From Torreya grandis (taxonomy: Eukaryota > Streptophyta > Pinopsida > Cupressales > Taxaceae), in assembly GCA_037957365.1 (NCBI GenBank), contig JARHVA010002682.1:833001-897000 (forward strand): a stretch of DNA of 64,000 nt, given 5' to 3'. Numbering within the stretch: the stretch's first letter is position 1; each line of letters starts with the position of its first letter. The position numbers and the translations under genes were made by a program. Under the pieces are notes generated by a model, which was given only the letters and a program-made list of their open reading frames with translations, did not search any database and was not told the DNA's origin. Below, piece by piece: positions 11,825 to 23,192 of this stretch.

Positions 11825-12461
11825 ATGGGAGAGTTTGGTGGGTGGGAGGAATTGGACATTGACGATTCTGACATTGTAAAGCCTCCTCGCCGTCATTTAC
11901 TACCACAACAACAACCTCCTCCTCCAAACATCTTACCTTCAAAACGTCCCCCGCACATTCCCTCCCAAATACCCCCCACAACAGACGGCATCCTCAATCG
12001 CTTCAAGAAACAAAATGTTACTCAACTCACTAACCCTAGTCTATCAATTCCCTCTGATTTGCCCCCGCTGGAACCCTGCTCTGATGCCTACATGTCCGCT
12101 CACACTCATAAGACCGCGGAAACTGATGGCCTGGACGATCTCCTTCCAAAACATTTTCACCAAACGCAATGCCCGAACAATTCCGACCAAGTTAGGGTTA
12201 GGGCTAGGGCTTGCAGGCCTAATAATATGAAAGAAGACAAAGAGCAAGTGAGGGCATCTGAGAGAATCCGCTGGATAATTCCGGGTCCAGCTGGAGCTGT
12301 TCAGAGAGCTTTGCACAGAAATGACGGCGACAGCTTTCTACATGAGCGGATGGGATCTGAAAATGCCGCAATCTCTACACTTCGAGATGAAGAAGATGAT
12401 GTGGATTTTGAAGAAGGCCCGTGGCTTTGTGCGACAGATTACTTACACAGGGAAAATCCTG
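11825..12461 (+). CDS. HROB: HROB-like (homologous recombination OB-fold) protein, first exon
   Basis: Best host gene in the window; partial. HROB acts in the nucleus with the MCM8-MCM9 helicase in homologous recombination and interstrand crosslink repair. The 212-codon exon starts at the first ATG after an in-frame TAA (11813). It opens with a W-E-x-LDIDDSD acidic motif and a proline/glutamine-rich stretch (residues about 20-50). A disordered region follows, then IRWIIPGPAGAVQRALHR (about 149-166), the PGPAG signature that precedes the OB fold in HROB proteins. Last comes an acidic DVDFEEGPWLCATDYL block (about 191-206). A splice donor CCTG/GTATGC at 12461/12462 fits the end of similarity. 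The OB-fold exon (DUF4539) is not found in the next 3 kb, so the rest may lie beyond a long intron or be lost. Symbol by motif recognition only. Confidence 0.6.
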
Positions 12462-12676
12462 GTATGCATGTATGTTTTCAGGCATCTCAATTTTGCAATG
12501 TGTTTAATATGCTTCTTTTCTCTCCTACATATTTTTTCCCGAAGCTTTTTTTAAACCATTTTGAACTGTAGAAGCTTAAAGTTGTTCCGGTCTCTTTTCT
12601 TCAATAATATGCTAAGTTCATCTTGAATTTCAAGTTCGTTGTTGCATATGGTTGAAGAATTGAAGTTTTCTTAAAC
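12462..12676 (+). other. Start of putative intron of the HROB-like gene
   Basis: The sequence after the GTATGC donor is T-rich and loses coding character after a few codons, as expected for intron sequence. No acceptor with a matching downstream OB-fold exon is visible nearby. Confidence 0.4.
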
Positions 12677-12910
12677 AAGTGGAATGAATGTGAAAAACTC
12701 TTGGTGTGTAGTGAAATTGAAAAATTTAAGCATGCTTTTTTTGTTTGCCACTATGCAAAAATTGTATGGAAACATATATTACATGGATGGTCCTGCTTTT
12801 CCATGAAAGAAATTGAATGGGATAATATTTGGACTAGGTCAATTAGTGATATTAAATATTCAAATTGCTTTGACACTTTTTGGTTGGTTGTTTCCATTGA
12901 TTTATTATGA
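12677..12910 (+). pseudogene. LINE-type reverse transcriptase zinc-binding fragment
   Basis: The plus strand reads KWNECEKLLVCSEIEKFKHA, then FFVCHYAKIVWKHILHG. This matches the zf-RVT region near the C-terminus of plant LINE ORF2 proteins (C..C...E...H.FF.C..A..VW). The frame continues through FDTFWLVVSIDLL and then breaks. No RT catalytic region precedes it, so it is an isolated, truncated LINE tail sitting in the presumed intron of the HROB-like gene. Confidence 0.5.
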
Positions 12911-13026
12911 TGGATATAGTATAAATGGAATACACGGGTTTCATAACGAGGGCACGGACCCTGCTGGGTTCAGAATTGAAGTCACTCTGTCCTTCTTGTG
13001 TTGCAAGCCTCCATGTGGCTCAACAT

Positions 13027-14244
13027 GAGCGGCAGGACCTAAGAGACTTCATATAAATTGGGTACATCCCAAACAAACGAAGATACAATAGTTTCGGGGG
13101 AAGACTGCCCGCAACGCACCTCTTCCTCCAAATAAGGTGCCTCTACTGGATGTAGAGACTAGAAATGAAAGGTCAGATGTGGAAGGGGAGGAGGCCCTAG
13201 AGCAGAATTATAGGAGTGGCAGACAGAGCAATGATCACAATGAGAATGATGTTCATGAAGTAAACAGAATGAGGTAATGGTAAATAATGAGGAATCCAGT
13301 GGAAATTTTGAGAATCCTGTTGGTAATGATGGGTGGAGCATAATGAAAAATACTGCAAGCAACTCAGAATCTTTAGATAAAAATCAAGAAGTACAGGAAG
13401 AACCATCCCCAGCTAGTGACAAGTGTATAGATAATGATGGCAGTACTGTATCCATGGGTGATGCTTTGGAGGGGATTTTTGGTAGAAGAAAACCAAGGCA
13501 GATTCAACATCAGAATGATAAAGTGATAGAATATTTACACAGATTATAACTATCAAACAATTGAATGAAGGGAAAGATTAATTTGGGGTAATGTCTTTTT
13601 CAGATGGTGAGAATAAGATTAGAACTAAAATAAAAAGTTATGCTGTTGATAGTGCGAAAATTGGTGCTTCAGAAGCTAACTACAGTGCCACACATGCAGT
13701 GGAAGATGCTTCAGCTGAGTTGGGAAAATTATGGTCCCTTCAGATGGGGAGAAGTTGAACACGCTTACTATCTTTTTTAAGTATGTCAATGTTTATAACT
13801 CTTTACGTATCTTCCTATTCTTTGTTTAAAGGTGAAAGCAAATATTTGAGCAAGTATAATCTGGGTAATAAAGAGGTGGAAGGAAAATACAAGGCAATTA
13901 TGTGTGGTGGTGACCACATTTTAGATGACACCGCATTCAAAGAAATAAGAAACATAGTCAAATTTGGTAGAAGGTATTTGATCATTGATATTGGCCTTGA
14001 GGAGAAACATAAGAAAAAAGGTCCTCCCCCTACTACACTTATTTCTAATCCATCTCAAGAGGACATAACAAATACTGTTGGGTGCTCTCTTCCTAACTTG
14101 GTTGCGCTCAGTCCTGTCGGTGAAATTCCTGTTGCTGTCAGTCATGTTGGTGAGATTCCTGCTGTCAGTCTTCCTGGTGAGATTCCTGCTAATCTTTTTG
14201 TAAATGAGGCTACTCCTCTGCCCTCGCGCCTCCCCTCCCCATGA
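13027..14244 (+). pseudogene. Unassigned coding-like patches
   Basis: Several plus-strand frames have protein-like composition. They are: 13027-13279 (AGPKRLHINWVHPKQTKIQ, one stop, then a hydrophilic tail); 13277-13549 (acidic, Asn/Glu/Ser-rich, 90 codons); and 13783-14244 (153 codons with YLSKYNLGNKEVEGKYKAIM and CGGDHILDDTAFKEIRNIV). The last ends in a short repeated GEIPAV-type motif, three to four copies between about 14110 and 14190. The first two could be exons or parts of one decayed ORF. They may continue the LINE fragment just upstream or be exons of the HROB-like gene region. I do not recognise them. Same strand and spacing make a single origin plausible. Confidence 0.3.
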
Positions 14245-15000
14245 TGAAGGATTTGGAGAAAATTATCCAAAGATGATTACTAAGTTTAAATCCATTGAGG
14301 GTTTTATAACAAAAAATGACTGATAAAATTTTTAATTGAAATTATTTTTTGCTCTGGCTATGTCCAGATGATTTTTTTTAAGTTTAAATTGTCACAAAAC
14401 TATTGTCTGTAGGTTGATCTTAGATTTTGATTGACTGCATACAACAAGTTGTTATTTGGTTAGACTTTGGATATGGTTTCTCATAAGCTATTGAACAATT
14501 ATCGATGTTAATAGCCTATTGCATGGGAATATAATTTTTGTACATTTCCTCATCTCAATAAAAAAATAAAAAATGACGCTATCCAAAAATAGATTAAGAG
14601 GTATTTGCTCTTCATTGGAAATAATGTCTTTGCTTGGCATAAGACACAGAGGGACACTCGAGGCATTGTGGCTCTCTAGAGGTCAATTAGCTAAGTTGTT
14701 CCCTAGTATCCAACTTAAAAAACTAGATCTGCTAAAAAAGTAAATCCTTTGTGAAATATTGATTTTTTTATTAACGTTTATATATTTAACAACCTATTTC
14801 GAAAAAAAGAATTTGAGAAGATTTATATTTTAATGTATCCACCTTTGGTCAATGCAAAGTCTTTAGGAAGGTGACTTTCATTGTATTTTGAAATCCTTTG
14901 GGAAGGGGGAGGTTTGGTTGGAGAATTCCAATCCCAATTAGATATCTTAAGTTTTGTTCAAAATGGCACTTCGGGTTGAACAAAAAATTAGCACCTTTAC
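14245..15000. other. No firm gene; possible LINE 3' end
   Basis: TTTTTGTACATTTCCTCATC followed by AATAAAAAAATAAAAAATG near 14535-14572 looks like the 3' end and A-rich tail of a LINE copy, consistent with LINE coding pieces upstream. The remainder up to the copia LTR at 15001 shows nothing I can assign. Confidence 0.3.
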
Positions 15001-15278
15001 TATTACTAAAATTGAACACACGAAGAAACCAAGCAAATATGCAAGAGAGAACTTGAAAGAGAGAAACACTAGGATTATTTATTGAAAGAGCAACTGTCAC
15101 TTAATAAGAAATAAACAACTTAAACCTTAATGCAAGGTTGACACAAACCCTAACTCAAAAGTGACTTAAGTGAACGTTAAGTCATGTTTACTAAATTTGA
15201 TAAAGCCAACTAAACTCATAAAGTGACTTTATTACTAAGCCTATCACTAAGACTAATATGGCCATTATAAATCTAACA
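15001..15278 (-). repeat. 3' LTR of copia F
   Basis: This segment runs from TATTACTAAAA to ATCTAACA and aligns with the block starting at 36073. Shared stretches include AGAAACCAAG, GGATTATTTATTGAAAGAGCAACTG, split here by copy-specific changes, and ATAAAGT(G/A)ACTTTATTACTAA. The ends give a short inverted TGTTA/TAACA if the first dinucleotide TA derives from TG. At about 278 bp it is typical in length for copia. Confidence 0.65.
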
Positions 15279-15494
15279 TCCTATAATGGCCATTCTGGAA
15301 AATATACCAAGTTGATCTCTAAATTTTACAGATATATTTGAGCCAAGAAATTTGGTGAGAATGTTTGTAGTCTGGACCTAAGTTGGACAATATTGCAGCT
15401 CAACCACTCCATCTTCGACAAGCTGTTGAATGAGATCCTTTTCTAGCTTAAGAATTCCTTGGTTGTCACAAAATTGTACTGTAGGCTTAGTTCG
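15279..15494 (-). pseudogene. Copia F RNase H, C-terminal part
   Basis: The minus strand reads PTVQFCDNQGILKLEKDL, then VEDGVVELQYCPT, a stop, and TTNILTKFLG, the end of a copia RNase H (CDNQ...VEDG...YCPT...ADILTK). It continues exactly the frame broken at 26936 on the far side of element E. The usual segment between CDNQ and VEDG containing the HARTKHID block is missing, so this copy has a small internal deletion as well as a TAG stop. Confidence 0.75.
15490..15494. repeat. Target site duplication of element E, left copy
   Basis: GTTCG immediately precedes the E LTR start; GTCCG follows its right end at 26936-26940. One mismatch, a transition. Confidence 0.7.
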
Positions 15495-18097
15495 TGTTGA
15501 CGCAGTGGATTGCACCTTTGAGAGAAGACTGAGCTTCTCTCTTCCACGCGGCAAAATGGAAACTCCTCTCTTGCCTGTGGGTCTGGGAAAACTGAGAGGA
15601 GAGTCTCTAGATAAGGGCTAGCTCCCTTTGATGCATCTGAGTTATTCCAGTAAGTTGCTAATACATATATATCATGGGGGGGGGTGAAAAGAGAGAAGGA
15701 TTACTGAAAAACAAAACCTAACCTAAGAGTGTGATGCACCAAACAAGTTTGATCTACTCACACTCACACTCTGAACCATAAGAACACATACATACACTTT
15801 AATTGGTAAAATGACCAGACTGTAGGGAGCTTGACAGAGAGGCTTTAATGAAAACACACAGAAAAAGAACTTACCATATGCGCTGTGGGAAAAACACACT
15901 GTCTAGTAACCTCCTTCTGCCCCTGCGCTCCAGATACAGCTTTTCTTGTCACTTGTAGGAATGGCGCTTTGTATATACCAGGTGTGTTGGTATCAAGCCT
16001 GTGAAAGCATTAAGAAAGAAATGACTGAACACAAGTTTAACACTCAGACACACTCATAGATATATCCAACCAAAATAGAGGTAAAAAATGCGTATTTTAT
16101 TGATTCTAGGTGAAAATTGGCAGGGCTTCGCCTTACAACATGAGAGATCTCTTTCTCAAAATGAGAAGTTTACAATATATAGAGGAAGAAAAGGCCTTTT
16201 GGTGCCCTTTTACAAGTGGCCCATGTGCGTTCTGAGCATTGGGAAGAGGAAGTCGCTTGATAGATAATGCTGTGTCGGCTTCTGTTTTGACTTTAGGCGT
16301 TTAAGATAAATTAAACGTCATATGTGAAATTATGGGCTGCGCCATTTGTCTGCAAACAAGACTGCTCCTTCAAGGCACTCACACGGTTTGTTTGCCCATC
16401 AATGCAAAGTGAAGAAAACGGGTCGCGCCATTCACTGTTTGCGCTCCTTGATGACCACTTGATAGATATTGTGTCAACCGCTGGAGTAAGTCCTTGAGTC
16501 GACACCTTCTTTTGCCACATGGACTGTTTTGTCCATTTCTGCACTTTGTCTCTTCCTAGCTTTGTCTTTTCTGGTTCCTTCGGCCCTCGGGGGCTATCTT
16601 CTGTTAATTCTTTGCCTCTTTGGGCTCCCTTCTCGGCAGTCTCTTCCTTTTGGCCTTAAGCCTTTGAATTCCTTCGGGTTTGTGCCTTTCATTAAAAAAA
16701 CCAATGGTTATTTTATTTCTGCAAAGTTGACGTCTGCGCGCCCGTCACCATTTGAAAGCCAACGGCTAGTCTATTGTCTTGAATTTGACGTCTTCGGGGA
16801 CGTCATCGGACGTTTGGATTCCAACGGCTAGTCCATGATGCTCAACTTTGACGTCCGTGGGCCCGTCACCCCTTGGTCAATTCCTTCGGCTTTGTCTTTG
16901 GAACCTCTCGAAGGGAAGGTGTCCCTTCGGGCCTTGAGAAAGATCCTCCTTTTGGCAGCCGAGAGTCCCCCGCAAGGGCACTTGCCCTTCGGGGTCCTTC
17001 AGGGTCCTTCGGGCTCCTTGGTCCTCAAATCCTTCGGAACAAATGCCCAAAAGATTTCTTCCTTTGTCTTTCTCGCTTATTCCCTTGGGCTTTTTCTTTC
17101 GGGCGAATTCCTTCAGACAAAAGTCCGAAGAAATTCCTTCGGACTTTTTGTCCGAAAGAATTCGTCTTGTCTTTTGCCGCAGAAAATCTTCCCGAAAGAC
17201 ATTGTTTTTTGCCTTATGAATTTCTTCAGACAAAATGTCCGAAGGAATTCCTTTGGGCATTTTGTCTGAAGAAATTCTCCATCTCTTGCCTTGAACAAAT
17301 CCGAAGGGATTCCGATTTTTCTGCCTTGTTCACTTTTTCGGAGAAAACCTTACCCTTTCGGCCTTCTCTTTGATCCCTTTGCAAGTGTTCCCTGCCTTCC
17401 GCAAGGGCACTTGTCCTTCGGGCTTTGGGAGACTCCCTTGAACCTTCCGATTGAACCGACTGATTGAACCGTTCGATTGAACCAACCGATTGAACTGACT
17501 GATTGAACCAACAATGGTTTAACGGTTCAACGGTTCAATGGTTCAATGGTTCAATACTGTGTTTTGCTCATTCAATTGACCACTTGAACCAACTGCTTTG
17601 AACCATTCAATTGAACTGACCGATTGAACCATTTGTTTGAACCGTTCGATTGAACCAACCAATTGAACCGACTGCTTGAACCAAACCAATTGAACCGACT
17701 GCTTGAACCAACTCGCTGAACCAAACCAATTGAATTGACTGCTTGAACCAACTCATTGAACCAAACCAATTGAACCGACTGCTTGAACCAACTCGGTTCA
17801 ACGGTTCAATATTATTAAGTTCAAAGCTCAAACTTCAAAGCTTTTGGATAGATCAAGTCGTTGAACCTTGACGCTGAACCAATTTTTCCAACCTTATGAG
17901 AAATGTCTTCAACTTTTGGTCTCTTTCCTTGTGAATTTCTTCGGACAAAATGTCTGAAGAGCTTTATAAGAGCCTTGCATTCTTTGAACCGGTTCATCTT
18001 CTGCCGAAAGACTTGTGCAACTCGAAATTTGAACCGGTTCAGAACAATAGGGAAAGAAGGAGACCGATTTTGGCTTGCAGGGGCAAAATGGTCAACA
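15495..18097 (-). repeat. 3' LTR of element E
   Basis: 2603 bp, TGTTGAC to GTCAACA. It contains a CTTCGGAC-rich section (about 16840-17300) full of short self-complementary CCGAAGGAATTCCTTCGG-type words. A TTGAACC minisatellite lies at 17447-17815. Many overlapping frames in both directions arise from this low-complexity sequence and are not genes. Confidence 0.88.
17447..17815. repeat. TTGAACCGAC minisatellite in the E 3' LTR
   Basis: Repeats of roughly 10-11 bp (GATTGAACCGA type) pass into a higher-order unit of about 40 bp combining CCAATTGAACCGACTGC and TTGAACCAACTCG. The copy in the other LTR (26341-26650) is shorter and differs in unit order, so the array has changed since insertion. 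Confidence 0.8.
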
Positions 18098-18351
18098 AAT
18101 TGGCGATTCGCAGGGGAAGCATGCCTGCTATGCTTAGAAACCAGTAGCCTCAAAGTCCATTGGGCATGGAGTCAGAACGCAGCTTGAAAAGTTAGCAATA
18201 GCCTTGAGATATCCAAGAATCAATCACCAAGGTTTTACCCCAAAAGGAAACGAAAACACACACAAGACTAAGAAAACTACTAACATGTGCAAAAACACTT
18301 AGGGAAAACGGGGAAAAAACAAGGAAAATATATACATGATGGGAGAAGGGC

Positions 18352-19587
18352 TCAGTGATAATGCTTAAGATGTATCCCATTAACTGGGATATACAGTTCT
18401 TCACCATCCAACCTGGAGAGTTGGAATGCATTGTGCTGCTTGCATTGAGTGATGACGTATGAACCACTCCATAGGGCATTGAACTTCACATGCTTTCCAG
18501 GCTTAGCTCAGTCCGCATCCCATTTCAAGACGATGTCTCCTTCAGAGAAACCTTTTGATGAAGATCTCTTGTCGAAGTGTTTCTTCGTCTGCTATTGGCG
18601 GCTGGTAATAGAAGCCATAGCCTGGTCCCTTGTCTCTTGGAGCTCCATCAGCTCGCATAGTCTAACCTCCATGCTCTTGCCTTCTTCTAAATGCAGCTGG
18701 TGAGCAAGGTCCAAGGTTGGTAACTCAAGTGAAATAGGAAGCCTAGCTTCCCTTCCATACACGAGCGTGTATGGTGAATTACCAATTGCTCTCTTTGGAG
18801 TAACCCTATCTGCCCACAGGGTTGTTTTCAACTTGGCATGCCAAGTCCTCTGATTCTCTTCCATTGTTCTTTTGATAATCCTGATCAGATTCTTATTGGT
18901 GGACTCAGCCAACCCGTTCCCCTGTGGGTAGTAGTTGGATGAAGTGCTAAGATAGATACCATATCTCAACGCCCATTCACTTGTTTTGGTTCCTAGAAAA
19001 GCTAAAGCGTTATCTGAGATGATGGTAGCTGGAACCCCAAACCTTGCCACTAGGTCTTCATAAAAATCCAGGACTGCACTTTCGTTGGCTTCCTTCAAAA
19101 CGACAGCCTCTACCCATCTTATGAAGTAGTCTGTGGCAGTCAGGACCCACTTGTGTCCACCACTGGAGGGAGGGTTAATCATCCGTATAAAGTCAAGGCC
19201 CCATTGCATGAATGGCTACTCCACCTGAATAGGCTGTAAAGGCATGGCAGTGAGCCGTTGTTTCCCATCAAAAAGTGCACATTTTTGGCACTTTTGTACC
19301 CAAGCATGGGTGTCCTTGAATAGAGTGGGCCAGAAATAACTAGCTCTCATTATTCTTGCAGCTGTAGGTCTAGGAGCAAAGTGACCACCAGCTGGCCCAT
19401 CATGGAACTCGGACAGCACCCTGTCGGCCTGACTTGGGTCTATGCACCTTAAAAAGACCCTTGATAGGTCCCTTCTGAACAACACTCCATCAATCAGGGC
19501 ATAAGAGAGAGATTGGAGTCTGAAATATCTCCTCTTGGTCCTATCAAGGCCCTGCGGGCACTCACCAGTGAGAAGGAAATGCCTCAA
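18352..19587 (-). pseudogene. Element E integrase
   Basis: Cuts LTR ends and joins them to target DNA. The N-terminal zinc-binding region reads EFHDGPAGGHF and ends in WVQKCQKCA (HHCC type). After one in-frame stop near 19210 the catalytic core reads WGLDFIRM, SDNALAFLG and NGLAESTNKNL, so all three DDE residues appear intact. PQGNGLAEST is the usual Ty3/gypsy context. The C-terminal domain continues with further stops (GDIVLK, ALWSGSYVI, LDGEELYIPVNG) to a TGA at 18352-18354. Split frames 19216-19587 and 18592-19209 are one gene broken by a TGA/TAG-type stop. Confidence 0.85.
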
Positions 19588-19596
19588 GTCTGATGT

Positions 19597-20127
19597 TCAA
19601 TCTCTTATAACAGTGGGTTCTTCTGCTATAGCTGCATCATGAATTAGCAAACTGTCCTCCTTTTGCTGTCTAAAGTCTGCAGCAAGGTGTTCACATAGGC
19701 CTCTTCCTCTTACCAGCTTGGTGATCTTGATATCCACGTCGTATTCCATTACTTTAGTGATCCACCCCGCTCTCTTTTCATTCAGGTAACGGTTGGTCAA
19801 GAAATCCTTGATGCCGGGATGTGAAACCATGAGGTGAATTCCGCTGTTGGACAGCATATGCCTGAATTTCTTTAGACTCCGTATGACTGCAAGGACTTGC
19901 TTCTCCACATATGTATACTTGACCTCAAAACCCTCTAGGCCTTGGCTAAACAACGCAAGTGGTTGCTCAAGGTCATTACCATTCGCTTGGGTAAGCATGG
20001 CGAAGATTACCTCTTCATTTCTGAAGGTGTAGAGGTTGAAACTTTTGGTGAAGTCAGGACTGATCAAAGTAGGAGCTTGGGCTATAGCCTGCTTGATTTC
20101 TTCAAAGCTATCCCTCCTTTGCGTTGT
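19597..20127 (-). pseudogene. Element E RNase H
   Basis: Degrades the RNA strand of the RNA-DNA hybrid. The frame 19597-20067 reads SPDFTKSFNLYTFRNEEVI, a degraded form of the usual first Asp region, then AMLTQ, LEGFEVKYTYVEKQVLAVI, HLMVSHPGIKDFLTN and KRAGWITKVMEYDVDI. It ends in GRGLCEHLA. The order and spacing match gypsy RT-linked RNase H. The conserved YTFASD-type motif has become YTFRNE, so activity is unlikely. Confidence 0.8.
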
Positions 20128-21430
20128 CTACGCGAACTTCTCATCTTTCTTCAGCATAGAGGTCAATGGCTTGACTACCTCCGCAAAATTCGGAATAAAT
20201 CTCCGGATGAAATTTATTTTGCCGAAGAAGCTCTGTAGGCCCTTTTTGTGTTTAGGCAAGGACAGCTCCAGGATGGAGCGAACTCTATTTGGATCAATGG
20301 TCAAGTCTTCCTTGGAAACAATGTGGCCAAAGAGTTTACCCTCATGGACAATGAACACGCATTTCTTTGGGTTGAGAGAGATACCGAACTCTCTACACCT
20401 CTCAAAGATTTGTCTGAGGTGTTTCATGTGTTGGCCCGCCTCCTTAGAGAATACTGTCATGTCATCAAGATACACCAGCACAGTGTTATTTATCAGGCCT
20501 CAAAAGGCCTTGTCCATGGCTCGCTGAAAGGTGGCACCAGCATTGGATAGTCCGAATGGCATTTTCCTATAAGCAAACGTCTCTCATTTGGTAGTGAAGG
20601 TTGTCTTGTATTGGTCACAGTCTTGCACCAAAATCTGATTATATTCTGAATATCCATCCAGCAGGGAGAAATGATCGCTGCCTGTCACCATTTGAAGGAT
20701 CTGCTCCATGCTTGGGAGAGGATAATGGTCTTTCAAAGAGACTCTATTGAGGTCTCTGAAATCTACACAATCTGATCTCCCCATTTTTTTTCGGACAGGA
20801 ACAAGATTGGCCAGCCAAGAAGAGTGTTTGATTGGAAATGTTATCTTGGACTCAATTAACTTGGTGAGTTCCTTCCGCATGAGAGGCTCAATCTTTGGGT
20901 TGACAAGCCTTTGCTTTTGCTTGATCGGCTTGGCATCTTTTTCCAGCTCAATGGTATGTTGGGCCAAACTTGGGTCGAAACCCTTCAAATTGTTATACTC
21001 CCAGGCGAAGACATCAACAAACTCCTGACACAAGGTGAAGGCCTGCCTTTCATGGTCCGTGCACACTTTCCCAAGTGCCAGCAATTTATTCTTGAATATT
21101 TCAACCTTCTCATAGTTCTCCTCCTTCGTTGTGATGCTTGCCTTATCACTTTTCAATTGGTCATTTTCTTTGAAGATACTCTCGAGAGTGACCAAGCCTT
21201 TGGGAAGTTTATTGTTCTTTAGTTGAACAATTTGGCTGCCATATTGCTGTTGTAGCTTAGCCTGGTTTTTAACAGCGAACTCAGCTTCTTCTTGCAAGAA
21301 GAGTGTTATTTGCTGGTCATTGTCAAACACTTGCCAGTTAGTGATGTTGTCAGGTAAAGAGAGCTGGATTACTACTTTCAAGTGGCGTGAACTGCTGTCT
21401 CGGCTTATTTCCCTAGGGATATCAAACTGG
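20128..21430 (-). pseudogene. Element E reverse transcriptase
   Basis: The N-terminal segment has EFVDVFAWEYNNLKGFDPSL, then NLVPVRKKMGRSDCVDFRDL and YPLPSMEQIL, with FSLLDGYSEYNQILV holding the first palm Asp. A TGA replaces Trp after KTTFTTK. The frame continues FAYRKMPFGLSNAGATFQ, a second TGA in AF*GL, and VLVYLDDMTVFSKEAG with the YLDD catalytic motif. It ends with NPKKCVFIVHEGKLFGHIV and FFGKINFIRRFIPNFAE. Full-length RT in two pieces (20584-21513 and 20128-20481), inactive because of the stops. Both stops fit single G-to-A or C-to-T changes (TGG or CGA to TGA). Confidence 0.88.
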
Positions 21431-21845
21431 GCACCAATTGTTGCTAGCCTATTTGCTGGCTTGTTATGCTCTTTAGGAATGGAGGTAACATTGAAAGCAA
21501 GAAAATTCTCCACTAAGTCCTATACTCTATGTTTATAGGACTTAAACAAAGAATTCTCTGTCAGATTTTGGCTCCCTACTTGATTCACAATCAACTCACT
21601 GTCACCAAAAACTTGCAGCTCTTTGATTCCTCTTTTCCTTGCCCACTCCAAACCATGGATGAGGGATTCGTACTCTGCAACATTGCTCGTGCAAGAAAAT
21701 TATTCTTCTTTGAAGGAGAAACTAGCACCACTCCACCACTAGCTCCCAACTTATTTCTTGAGCCATCAAAGAACAACTGCCATAAACTTGAGCTTTCTTG
21801 GCTTGCTTTCATCAAATTTGGTACAAAAGTACCCTCTTCGTGCAT
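21431..21845 (-). pseudogene. Element E additional RNase H-like domain upstream of RT
   Basis: The minus strand starts SSSLWQLFFDGSRNKLGASG, then GVVLVSPS, with FFDGS the first-Asp motif of archaeal-type RNase H. A damaged middle follows, then FLAFNVTSIPKEHNKPANRL, the C-terminal (I)PRxxN..AD..A motif with Asp changed to Asn in the last position. This second RNase H lies between protease and RT. Tat-lineage elements are usually described with it after the RT-linked RNase H, although plant polyproteins with this upstream order exist. Stops separate its halves. Confidence 0.7.
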
Positions 21846-21889
21846 GCAATAAATCCCAAGGCCTGCCTCTTCTATGAATTTGTAAGGAT

Positions 21890-23060
21890 CATGCTCAAAG
21901 TTGTCACTTCCTCATTCGTCTAAGAGCAGGTCAGCAACTCTTTCAAGGGCAGAAGATAGAGATTGGTCCACTTGGAATTCTTCTTGGTCAATAATGGCAT
22001 AGTTGACATTTGCCACCTTGAGCAAGTATGGTTCCAGATGATCTCTGTGGAGTGGCTCTGATTCAATCTTGACCTTAGTCCCATACTTGATTCTAAAAAC
22101 CAGATAAGACTAGTTTGCTGCTAAGTAGTCGCCTATTTTGGATGTGAAATCCCTAGATAAGCAAATAACAAAGTAAGGAGGGACTTTCGCCACTACCACA
22201 TCGTGGGGAACTGAGAAGGTCGGGTAGGCATGTAGCATCAAGCTCAAACCTTTCACCACCCTAAGTGTCTTTGTTGGTGTTCCATCCAGTTGCATGACTC
22301 CTTTAGTCATTTCTTGATTATTTAGCCCCAGTTTATTTGCTATGCATTTAGGCATCATCGAGGTGCTTGCTCCACTATCAATGATGCAATTGTGCACCAA
22401 GAAATCTCCTATGACCAAGGATAAATAAAAAGGGGGAACCTTTTCCTCTTTCTTAACTTGGCCTGATGTGGAAGGCTGCTCATTCATCATCAGAACATTA
22501 TCGGCTTTTGCTGGGACAACTTGTTCATTCAGCGCATGCAATTCTTTTTGCAGCATGTCTTTTTGTCCTGGTATTGATAATGAATCCCACAAGGAGATGT
22601 TCATGTGCAGCGTCTTCATTTGGTCTACTACGTTGACTCGAGGGTTGCCTTCTTTCAAATTTTCTTTGGGATTGCTTACAGCTTGAGGTGCAGGCCGAGG
22701 AGCTGAAGGTGCAATCGGAGGTTTGAAGTTTGGAACCTTTTGGTTTACATGTGATGAAGAAGGTGGTGCTGACGTTTGAGCAGCTGCTTGAGCTTCTTCT
22801 ATTGCTCTCCTTTTGGACCTTGTGTTGGCTGCGACATAGTCGCCCTGATTGCCTGCACTACCCACATAATTGATTGCATAGAACTCACCTTCCAGGTGAT
22901 TCATGAGAGTAGAATCGGGCTGAGTTTGACTGCTGCCCATGCTGGGTTGCACTGAAGCCTCAAAGCTTGGGAATTGGGCGGCTGCTCGATTGTCTTGTAC
23001 ATTTGTGTAGTGACTCGGCACTTCATTCGTATAAACAGCTTGATCTTGACCATATCCCAT
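21890..23060 (-). pseudogene. Element E gag C-terminus and aspartic protease
   Basis: The open stretch 22110-23060 (316 codons) begins with a Gln/Ser/Pro-rich linker and ends with a retropepsin. IGDFLVHNCIIDSGASTSMM holds the catalytic DSGA triad near 22373, followed by GLSLMLHAYPTFSVPHDVVV and the C-terminal fold. The protease cleaves the Gag-Pol polyprotein. The catalytic motif is intact. After a stop at about 22108 the frame resumes (EPLHRDHLEPYLLKVANVNY) into the linker before the additional RNase H. No typical CCHC knuckle is seen in the linker. Confidence 0.8.
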
Positions 23061-23192
23061 GGTTGAGCAACTGGGTTGTTCCTGTACCAGATTGTTTTGA
23101 GCGGGCGCTAGAGCCTTGGATGATGGAGCGTCTGGATTATAGCCTTGAAAAGGTCTGGCCTGTGCAAATTGACCCTGCCCTTGATTGTAATT

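Noticed and set aside
12188..12215. GGGTTAGGGCTAGGG telomere-like words
   Set aside because: They lie inside the HROB-like exon, are too few and imperfect, and encode a VRVRARA stretch.
16529..17373. Several long overlapping frames on both strands in the E LTR
   Set aside because: They arise from CTTCGGAC-rich low-complexity LTR sequence; similar shadows recur in the other LTR.
17572..17831. Repetitive frames rich in FNWFGS/VQAVGS
   Set aside because: Translation of the TTGAACC minisatellite, not a gene.
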